Assembly: GCA_035286665.1 (NCBI GenBank)
Contig: DATECY010000075.1
Span: 1 to 14,006 of the forward strand
Source: RBG-16-68-21 sp035286665
GTDB lineage: Bacteria; Actinomycetota; Acidimicrobiia; Spongiisociales; UBA11373
DNA: 14,006 nucleotides
Reading direction: 5' to 3'
Part shown: positions 5,807-12,233 of the stretch, one piece after another
How positions within the stretch are numbered: the first letter of the stretch is position 1
Layout: each line of letters opens with the position of its first letter
Notes under the pieces: model-generated
The model's input: only the letters and a program-made list of their open reading frames with translations
Databases searched by the model: none
Told to the model about the DNA's origin: nothing
Made by a program: the position numbers and the translations under genes

Positions 5807-6589
5807 TCAGTCGGCTGCGGTCTCGAGCCTGGCAGCGGTGCGCATGACGTCCAGCGGTGGTTCCGCCCCGGTCCAGATCCGGAATGACTCGGCCGCCTGG
5901 GCGACGAGGAGGTCCACGCCGTCGACACAGGGGATGCCGGCGGCCAGTGCCGCCCTGCTCGCCGGGGTCGGCACCGGGCCATAGGGGAGATCGATCAACA
6001 TCGAGGCTTCCTCCACGACTCCCTGCGGAAGCGCGTCGTCGTTCATGCCGAGAGACGTCGCGTTGACCACCACCGCGTCCGGCTCTACGGTGCCCCAGGG
6101 GACCGGTATCGCCGACGACTCCAATTCGCGGATGAGGCGGTCGGCGGCACCCGGCCGACGGGCGGAGATCAGCACCATCGGGGCGTCGTGGAACGCCGCG
6201 AGAGCCGCTGCCGCGGCACCGCCCGCACCGAGGATCAGGATGGGACGCTCCGGTTCAGCTCTTCCACCGGCAACCCGCAACGCTGCAACGTCGGTGTTCC
6301 ACCCGACCAAGGTGCCGTCGCGCATCGCCAGGGTGTTGGCCGCCCGGGATGCTGCGGCGTCGCGGTCGAGACGATCGCACAGCGTCGCCGCCGATCGCTT
6401 GTGCGGCATCGTCACGTTCGCCCCGTCGAGCACGCCCGCTCGGAGCTCCTCGGCGGCCGCGTGGAGTCCGGCTCGATCCACGGCCCGAGCCAGGTACTCA
6501 CCGGTGATGTCGAGCTGCGCCAGTGCGGCGGTGTGGATTGCAGGTGACCGTGAGTGCCCGACGGGATCGCCGAGCAGCACCAACTTCAC
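5807..6589 (-). CDS. aroE: Shikimate dehydrogenase (NADP+)
   Basis: This enzyme reduces 3-dehydroshikimate to shikimate with NADPH in the chorismate pathway. The 260-residue protein shows GDPVGHSRSPAIHTAAL (7-23) with substrate-binding Ser13 and Ser15, and NVTMPHK (58-64) with catalytic Lys64. It also has the NT at 85-86, GWNTD (96-100) with catalytic Asp100, the dinucleotide loop GAGGAAAAAL (121-130), NATSLGM (176-182), and DGVDLLVAQAAESFRIWTG (223-241) with substrate-binding Gln231. Length is slightly under the usual 270-280. The start is GTG at 6589, overlapping the mltG stop by 4 nt (GTGA), and no better start is visible. Its place directly after mltG and ruvX matches the arrangement in other actinobacteria. 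YdiB or quinate-dehydrogenase-type paralogues are possible, but the context favours AroE. Confidence 0.94.
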   Translation of the reverse strand: MKLVLLGDPVGHSRSPAIHTAALAQLDITGEYLARAVDRAGLHAAAEELRAGVLDGANVTMPHKRSAATLCDRLDRDAAASRAANTLAMRDGTLVGWNTDVAALRVAGGRAEPERPILILGAGGAAAAALAAFHDAPMVLISARRPGAADRLIRELESSAIPVPWGTVEPDAVVVNATSLGMNDDALPQGVVEEASMLIDLPYGPVPTPASRAALAAGIPCVDGVDLLVAQAAESFRIWTGAEPPLDVMRTAARLETAAD

Positions 6590-7692
6590 GGCGTCGCTCC
6601 CGCCTCCTGCTGGAGCCTGAGGAACTCGTCGAAGTCGGCGGTGAATGTGAACTTCCCGGTGTCGTCCGTGGTCAGGAAGTACAGATAGTCGGTCGCGGCG
6701 GGCTGCGCCGCCGCCTCGAGCGAAGCGATGCGGACCCCGGCGATCGGGGTTGGAGGCAGCCCGGCGTTGAGATAGGTGTTGTACGGCGAATCGATCGCCA
6801 GGTCGTCCACGGTGAGACCTCCGTCGGGAAGACCGCCGAGGGCGTAGACCACGGTTGCGTCGAATTGCAGCCGCATGTCGAGGTCGAGCCGGTTGAAGAT
6901 CACGCTGGCGACGAGCGAGCGATCCTCGTCGAGAAGGGCCTCACGCTCGATGAGCGAAGCGATGATGATGCCGTCGTACGGCGTCATCCCCCGGTCGGTC
7001 AGGTAGGTCCAATCGATGGACCCGACCCGTTCCTCGGCGGTGCGCGCCATCCGGGTGAGTATGTCCTGCGCGGAGGCGTCGAGCGCAAACTCGTACGTGT
7101 CGGGAAAGAGCAGCCCCTCCCAGTCCCCAAGCCGTTGCGCCGGGTGAGGCATGAGGCCCGAGATGACCGTGCCGTCGAGCAACGGAGCGCTCAGGTCGGC
7201 AAACGAGATCCCGGTCTGGCGTGAGATCGAATCGAGGGTCTTGCCGACGCTGAGGCCCTCGATGATGGTGAGGCGATAGGTCTGGTTGCCCGGGCCGGCG
7301 ACGATGACGGCCAGGACGGAGCCGGGGTCCATGCCCGTCTCGAGCTGGTAGGTCCCTGCCTGGAGCCGGTCGCTCGCCTTGGCATCGCGCACCACCTTGT
7401 CGAAGTCGGAAGCCGAGGCCACCACGCCGGCGCTCGCCAGATCACGAGCGATCTGTGAGGCCGGGGTTCCGGCGACGATCTCGAAGTCGAGCGCGAGCCC
7501 GGGGGCCACCGTGCTGCTGTCGGGCGCGGCGATGACGTCGTTGACCGCGGCGGCCAGCCATTTCACGCCGAGATAGGCACCCCCGAGCAGCACTGCCACC
7601 AACCCCAGGACGGCAAGGCCCCGCATCCCGCGATTCGGCCCCGGCGGCTCGCCGGAGGGCTCGGGGTGATATCGCTCGACTTCGATGCTCAT
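6586..7692 (-). CDS. mltG: Endolytic murein transglycosylase MltG (YceG-like)
   Basis: This inner-membrane lytic transglycosylase cuts nascent peptidoglycan strands and is thought to set glycan length. The 368-residue protein has a short cytoplasmic tail, a single membrane anchor at about residues 24-50 (RGLAVLGLVAVLLGGAYLGV) and an extracytoplasmic part. The latter includes a LysM-like subdomain (about 68-140) and the YceG catalytic domain. Signature motifs are EGLLFPDTYEF (192-202), IIASLIERE (243-251) with the presumed catalytic Glu249, SVIFNRL (263-269), LQFDATVVYALG (275-286) and DSPYNTYLNAGLPPTPI (301-317). The catalytic residue is assigned by alignment from memory to E. coli Glu218. 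The ATG at 7692 overlaps the ruvX stop as ATGA, and its own stop overlaps aroE, so translation of the three genes is likely coupled. Confidence 0.95.
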   Translation of the reverse strand: MSIEVERYHPEPSGEPPGPNRGMRGLAVLGLVAVLLGGAYLGVKWLAAAVNDVIAAPDSSTVAPGLALDFEIVAGTPASQIARDLASAGVVASASDFDKVVRDAKASDRLQAGTYQLETGMDPGSVLAVIVAGPGNQTYRLTIIEGLSVGKTLDSISRQTGISFADLSAPLLDGTVISGLMPHPAQRLGDWEGLLFPDTYEFALDASAQDILTRMARTAEERVGSIDWTYLTDRGMTPYDGIIIASLIEREALLDEDRSLVASVIFNRLDLDMRLQFDATVVYALGGLPDGGLTVDDLAIDSPYNTYLNAGLPPTPIAGVRIASLEAAAQPAATDYLYFLTTDDTGKFTFTADFDEFLRLQQEAGATP

Positions 7693-8093
7693 TTCCCGTC
7701 CAGGTACGACTGCAGGAACACGGCTGCGGCAACGCTGTCGCGGGACCGCCGTCTCCGGTCGCGGCGCGCCCCAGCTTCGATCATCGCCCGCTCGGCGATG
7801 ACGGTGCTGAATCGCTCGTCGACGAGCTCCACCGGCCGGCCGGTCGCAGCACCCACGGCAGCAGCAAAGCCACGCGCATCGCGAGCCGCCGCTCCCTCGG
7901 ATCCGTCCAATCCGACGGGAAGGCCCACCACGATCCGTTCGACGCCCAGCTCAGACACGAGGTTCCCGATCCGATCCATCAGGCCGGGCCCTGCGTCGAG
8001 CACGGAATGGGCCTGTGCGGTGAGGCCCAGCGGATCACTCACGGCGACGCCGATCCGGGTGGTCCCGTGGTCGAGTGCGAGCACCCTTGCCAT
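7689..8093 (-). CDS. ruvX: Holliday junction resolvase-like / pre-16S rRNA nuclease RuvX (YqgF)
   Basis: This small RNase H-fold nuclease is implicated in 16S rRNA 5'-end maturation and described as a putative Holliday junction resolvase. With the ATG at 8093 the protein has 134 residues, the normal size. It opens with ALDHGTTRIGVAVSD (6-20), carrying the first catalytic Asp8. VGLPVGLDGSEG (56-67) and VDERFST (91-97) follow, and near the end RDSVAAAVFLQSYLD (118-132) with Asp119 as the third acidic residue. The frame is open 54 codons upstream, but that stretch lies inside alaS and is not RuvX-like. The start is 1 bp past the alaS stop (TGA-C-ATG). A strong Shine-Dalgarno is lacking, so coupling to alaS translation is likely. 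Confidence 0.95.
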   Translation of the reverse strand: MARVLALDHGTTRIGVAVSDPLGLTAQAHSVLDAGPGLMDRIGNLVSELGVERIVVGLPVGLDGSEGAAARDARGFAAAVGAATGRPVELVDERFSTVIAERAMIEAGARRDRRRRSRDSVAAAVFLQSYLDGK

Positions 8094-8094
8094 G

Positions 8095-10725
8095 TCAACC
8101 ACGCAGTGCCTCGGTGGCGAGTCGTCCGGCCTCTTCCAACGCGTCGCCGATCCGGTCGCCATTGGGGCCCCCGGCCTGTGCCAGCTCCGGATCGCGACTG
8201 GCCCCTCCGCCAACGATGGCGGCGGCCGCGCCGGCGATCGTCGCCGCAGAAACACCGCTGCGGGCGAGATCGGAGGTCACCGCGACTACGACGCCGGCCT
8301 TCCCGGCACGGGCCGACCCGATCACCGCGACGCCGGATCCGAGCCGATCACGCACCTGCATGGCCAGTTGCCGCAGCGCGTCGGACTCGAGGCCGTCGCG
8401 GCCGGCAACGACCAGACGCGAGGTTCCGATCACCTCGGCAGACCCGACCAGGCTCTCCGCCGCCTCATTTCGAGCGCGCGCCTCGAAGGCCTCGATTCGA
8501 TCTTCCTGCGCCCTCGTTCTCGCCACCAGGGCCGCTGCCGCCTCACCCACGTGGTCCGGTTTCGTCCTGAGATGGCTCGCGGCCGATTCCAGCTGGCGAC
8601 GAAGCCCACTGAGGTAGGCATATCCAGCCGAGCCGCTGTACGCCTCGATCCGGCGAAGGTTCGATCCGATCGACGACTCGCCGACGACGATGAGAGGCCC
8701 GATCTGCCCGGTCGTCGGCACGTGGGTGCCTCCACACAACTCGCGGCTGTAGGACCCAGCCTCGACCACCCGAACCACGTCGCCGTACTTGTCGCCGAAG
8801 AACGCCAGGGCGCCCAGGTCTTGCGCCTCCTGGCGGGCCACGTGATAGGAGCGGACTCCGGCGTTCTCGATCACCCGCTCGTTGGCGACGCGCTCCACCT
8901 CGGCGATCTCGTCGTCGCCGAGTGCCTCGTAGTGAGAGAAGTCGAAGCGCAGCCGGCCGGCCTCGACGAGTGAGCCCGCCTGCTGCACGTGCTGGCCGAC
9001 GACCGACCTCAGCGCCCAATGCAGGATGTGGGTGCCGGTGTGGCTCTTACGAATGCGCTCTCGGCGACCGGGGTCGACGGCGAGCAGCGCCGATTGGCCC
9101 ACGCCCACCCAGCCGGAGCGAACGATCGCCCGATGACCGTGGAGGCCGGGCACGGCATGTTGGGTGTCGACGATCTCGAGAGTCCCGGTGTCGGTGGTGG
9201 CGACCCCGCTGTCGCCGACCTGGCCACCCGACTCTCCGTAAAAGGTGGTCGTGTCGAAGAACACCTCCACTTCTCGACCCGTCTCTGCCTTCTCGATCGC
9301 CTCGCCGTCGGCGACGATGAAGATCACGGTCCCCCGCGTGTCGACCTCGTCGTACCCGAGGAACCGGGTCGGCCCTGATGCGTCGAGGATCCGGCGGTAG
9401 ACCACCGGTGCGTCGGCCGCCACGCCTGAGCTGCGCGCCGCCCGAGCCCTGGCGCGCTGGGCATCCATCTCCCGGTCGAAGCCTTCCCGATCGACGCCGA
9501 GGCCTCGCTCGGAGGCGATCTCCTCGACCAGCTCGACCGGGAACCCGAAGGTGTCGTGGAGCTTGAAGGCGGTTTCACCCTCGAGGACGCCGCCGACATC
9601 GAGCTCGTCGAGTTGCGACGCGAGCAGGGTGTGACCCGAGTCGAGGGTGCGACGGAACCGCACCTCCTCGCGCTCCGCCATCTCGACGATGCCGGCGCGC
9701 GCCGCCCGCAGCGCCGGATAGGCGTCTCCGAGCACCTCCACGGTGGCTTCGACGAGGGCAGGCGTCACCGGGCGCTCGGCTCCGAGCTGCCACGCATGGC
9801 GTACCGCCCGACGCAGCAGCCGGCGCAGGATGTAGCCCCGTCCCTCGTTCGATGGAACCACGCCGTCTGCGATGAGGACGGTGAGGGCGCGGCCGTGGTC
9901 GGCCAGGATTCGCAGACTCACGTCGGACGCGGGGGACGCCCCGAATCTTGCGCCCGTCACCGCCTCGGCTGCGGCCACGACCGGACGCACCAGATCGGTC
10001 TCGAACACGTTGGGAGCCTTCTGCAGGAGGACGGCGACGCGTTCCAGACCGGCACCGGTGTCGATGCTCTTCGCCGGCAGGTCACCGACGACGTGATACG
10101 GCTCATCCTGCACGTACTGCATGAAGACCAGGTTCCAGAACTCCATGAATCGCTCTTCGTCGACCACCGGCCCGCCGTCGGGACCGAAGGCGGGGCCGCG
10201 GTCGTAGAACAGCTCCGAGGACGGGCCGGCGGGGCCGGCGACCCCCATCTGCCAGAAGTTGTCGCGATCGCGGCGCTGCAATCGATCGGGTCGTACGCCT
10301 ACCCCGTCGAGCCAGATCTCCGCCGCCTCGTCGTCGGACTCGTGGACGGTGAACCACAACCGGTCGGGGTCCATCCCGAAGTGCTCGGTCGCCAGCTCGT
10401 AGGCCCAGGGGATCGCCTTCTCCTTGAAGTAGTCGCCAAACGAGAAGTTTCCCAGCATCTCGAAGTACGACATGTGCCTCGCGGTGGTGCCGACGATGTC
10501 GATGTCCACCGTCCTGACGCACTTCTGCGAGGTGACCGCCCGGAGATAGGGGGCGGTCTCCTCCCCGAGGAGGTACGGCTTGAAGGGCACCATTCCGGCA
10601 ACGGTCAGGAGCAGGGTTGGGTCGATGGGGATGAGCGACGCCGACGGCACGACCGTATGGCCGCGTGCTCGAAAGAATTCGAGGAAGGCGCGGCGAATGT
10701 CTGCTCCGGCTACCGGGGCACTCAT
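8095..10725 (-). CDS. alaS: Alanyl-tRNA synthetase
   Basis: This enzyme charges tRNA-Ala with alanine and hydrolyses mischarged Ser- or Gly-tRNA. It is full length at 876 residues. The class II core begins IRRAFLEFFRARGH (10-23), with motif 2 around RHMSYFEMLGNFSFGDYFK (83-101) and motif 3 GRGYILRRLLRRAVRH (295-310). The editing domain has the zinc ligands His562 and His566 (HTGTH) and Cys664 and His668 (CGGTH). The C-terminal DHHA1 region ends with GGGASRDPELAQAGG (839-853). The frame is open 33 codons further upstream, to 10824, but that extension runs through heptamer repeats and is not AlaRS-like, so the ATG at 10725 is preferred. No clear Shine-Dalgarno precedes it. It heads the alaS-ruvX-mltG-aroE unit. 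Confidence 0.97.
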   Translation of the reverse strand: MSAPVAGADIRRAFLEFFRARGHTVVPSASLIPIDPTLLLTVAGMVPFKPYLLGEETAPYLRAVTSQKCVRTVDIDIVGTTARHMSYFEMLGNFSFGDYFKEKAIPWAYELATEHFGMDPDRLWFTVHESDDEAAEIWLDGVGVRPDRLQRRDRDNFWQMGVAGPAGPSSELFYDRGPAFGPDGGPVVDEERFMEFWNLVFMQYVQDEPYHVVGDLPAKSIDTGAGLERVAVLLQKAPNVFETDLVRPVVAAAEAVTGARFGASPASDVSLRILADHGRALTVLIADGVVPSNEGRGYILRRLLRRAVRHAWQLGAERPVTPALVEATVEVLGDAYPALRAARAGIVEMAEREEVRFRRTLDSGHTLLASQLDELDVGGVLEGETAFKLHDTFGFPVELVEEIASERGLGVDREGFDREMDAQRARARAARSSGVAADAPVVYRRILDASGPTRFLGYDEVDTRGTVIFIVADGEAIEKAETGREVEVFFDTTTFYGESGGQVGDSGVATTDTGTLEIVDTQHAVPGLHGHRAIVRSGWVGVGQSALLAVDPGRRERIRKSHTGTHILHWALRSVVGQHVQQAGSLVEAGRLRFDFSHYEALGDDEIAEVERVANERVIENAGVRSYHVARQEAQDLGALAFFGDKYGDVVRVVEAGSYSRELCGGTHVPTTGQIGPLIVVGESSIGSNLRRIEAYSGSAGYAYLSGLRRQLESAASHLRTKPDHVGEAAAALVARTRAQEDRIEAFEARARNEAAESLVGSAEVIGTSRLVVAGRDGLESDALRQLAMQVRDRLGSGVAVIGSARAGKAGVVVAVTSDLARSGVSAATIAGAAAAIVGGGASRDPELAQAGGPNGDRIGDALEEAGRLATEALRG

Positions 10726-10755
10726 CGGACGGTCACGGGATGGCGCATCGGACGC

Positions 10756-10794
10756 AGGGTAGTTGGCCCCCGGCGTGTGGCTGGGTCGGGCGAT
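10756..10794 (-). promoter_or_regulatory. Possible promoter of alaS
   Basis: On the minus strand TACCCT (10761-10756) matches the TANNNT -10 pattern common in actinobacteria and lies about 30 nt upstream of the alaS ATG, giving a leader of roughly 20-25 nt. No good TTGACA-like -35 element is present; the expected position lies just downstream of the heptamer repeats. This is weak evidence, supported mainly by the 173-bp gap. Confidence 0.25.
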
Positions 10795-10829
10795 AGGCGA
10801 TGAGCGATCGGCGACAACAGACAACAGAC
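10788..10829 (+). repeat. Heptanucleotide repeat block D upstream of alaS
   Basis: Six contiguous 7-mers read on the plus strand: GGGCGAT, AGGCGAT, GAGCGAT, CGGCGAC, AACAGAC, AACAGAC. The first three fit the NNGCRAT family found in the pilC-pilA gap, the fourth is one change away, and the last two are an exact tandem pair of a diverged unit. The 7-bp period is unbroken throughout. The block lies in the only non-coding gap between rarA and alaS. Confidence 0.75.
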
Positions 10830-10898
10830 GCCACAGGTCGGTTGCGGACGGTGGCCGGCGGGAGGCGTTGCTGAGCGGGGGACGGGAGACGGACCCGC

Positions 10899-12233
10899 CT
10901 ACTCTCTCGGCTTGCGGCCCATCCTCCGATCGATCTCGGCGAGTCGCTCACCGGCGGCGGCCTCGGCGCCGGTCTGCGACGGCCGATACAGGACGGTCCC
11001 CGCCGCCGGATCGGGAAGGTACTGCTGGGCCACGATCCCGTCGGGGTGGTCGTGCGGGTACCGATAGCCGGCACCGTGGCCGAGTTGGGCCGCTCCGCGG
11101 TATCCGGTCGACCGAAGGTGCGGAGGCACCTCGGCACCCGCATGCGCCTCCACCGCCTCCTTCGCCGCGGAAATGGTTCGGGCCACCGAGTTCGACTTGG
11201 GCGCCAACGCCAGATACAGCGCCGCCTGATACAAGGCGTACCCGGCTTCGGGGAGGCCGACGAAGGCGAGGGCGTCGACTGCCGCGACCGCCACCAGCAG
11301 TGCCCGGGAATCGGCGAGACCGATGTCTTCCGATGCCAGGACCACCATGCGCCGGGCGATGAATTCGGGGTCTTCACCGGCGGTGAGCATCGTCTCCAGC
11401 CAGAACACGGCCGCGTCGGGGTCCGAGCCGCGCAGACTCTTGATGAACGCCGATATCACGTCGTAGTGCCGATCACCACCCTTGTCGTACCGCACCACGC
11501 GGTGCTGCAACGCCTCGGTGACCGCGTCGACGTCGACGGTCACCGCCCCTCGTCCGACCGCGATCGCCGACGCCACCTCGAGGGCATTCAACGCCAAACG
11601 GGCGTCTCCGCCCGAGCGGGCGGCGAGCAGATCCCTGGCGTCGGGGTCGATCGCCCCCGGAGCGGGACCACCCCGCTCAGGGTCCGAGATCGCGGTCTCG
11701 ATCAGGCCGGCCACCTCCTGCGCGCTCAACGGCTCGAGGCGAAACAGCGTGCTGCGCGAGATGAGCGGGGAGTTCACCTCGAAGAATGGGTTCTCCGTGG
11801 TGGCTCCGACCAGGATGACCGTGCCGTTTTCGACGCCGGGGAGCAGGGCATCCTGCTGGCTCTTGGTGAAGCGATGGATCTCGTCGAGGAACAGCACGGT
11901 GCGCCGCTCCTCCTGCTCCAGCCGCCGCGTCGCCCGCTCCAACACCTCCCGTACGTCTTTGACGCCGGCGGAAGTGGCGGAAAGGGCCTCGAAGGCTGCT
12001 TCCGACTCGGAGGCGACCAGGCGGGCGAGGGTGGTCTTCCCGGTCCCGGGCGGCCCCCACAGGATCATCGACAGCGGCCGCCCCGCTCGCACCATTGTGC
12101 CGAAGGCAGCACCCGGCTCCAGCAGATGCCGCTGGCCAACGACCTCGTCCAGAGTCCGCGGGCGCATCCGGGCGGCGAGGGGCTCGGCGGCGGACCGCCG
12201 CGCCTCCCGCTCTGCGCTGAAGAGGTCGTCCAT
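10899..12233 (-). CDS. rarA: Replication-associated recombination ATPase RarA (MgsA)
   Basis: This AAA+ ATPase of the clamp-loader-like RarA/MgsA/Mgs1 (WRNIP1) family acts at stalled or gapped replication forks. The 444-residue protein shows RPRTLDEVVGQRHLL (24-38), Walker A WGPPGTGKTT (59-68), Walker B VLFLDEIHRF (113-122), sensor 1 GATTENP (143-149), and a probable arginine finger at Arg160 in NSPLISRSTLFRL. The C-terminal tetramerisation region carries YDVISAFIKSLRGSDPDAA and ASEDIGLAD, typical of the family. RuvB is excluded by the C-terminal region and the DEIHRF/TTENP motifs. The ATG at 12233 overlaps the aspS stop by one base (TGATG), and a 173-bp gap separates it from alaS. Among actinobacteria rarA is often found in this neighbourhood between aspS and alaS. 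Confidence 0.95.
   Translation of the reverse strand: MDDLFSAEREARRSAAEPLAARMRPRTLDEVVGQRHLLEPGAAFGTMVRAGRPLSMILWGPPGTGKTTLARLVASESEAAFEALSATSAGVKDVREVLERATRRLEQEERRTVLFLDEIHRFTKSQQDALLPGVENGTVILVGATTENPFFEVNSPLISRSTLFRLEPLSAQEVAGLIETAISDPERGGPAPGAIDPDARDLLAARSGGDARLALNALEVASAIAVGRGAVTVDVDAVTEALQHRVVRYDKGGDRHYDVISAFIKSLRGSDPDAAVFWLETMLTAGEDPEFIARRMVVLASEDIGLADSRALLVAVAAVDALAFVGLPEAGYALYQAALYLALAPKSNSVARTISAAKEAVEAHAGAEVPPHLRSTGYRGAAQLGHGAGYRYPHDHPDGIVAQQYLPDPAAGTVLYRPSQTGAEAAAGERLAEIDRRMGRKPRE

Noticed and set aside
8094..8255. Fifty-four-codon N-terminal extension of RuvX
   Set aside because: It overlaps the conserved end of alaS in another frame and RuvX proteins start directly with the catalytic beta strand.
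10726..10824. Thirty-three-codon N-terminal extension of AlaRS
   Set aside because: It is encoded partly by heptamer repeats and lacks similarity to AlaRS; the family normally begins close to the FLEFF segment reached from the ATG at 10725.
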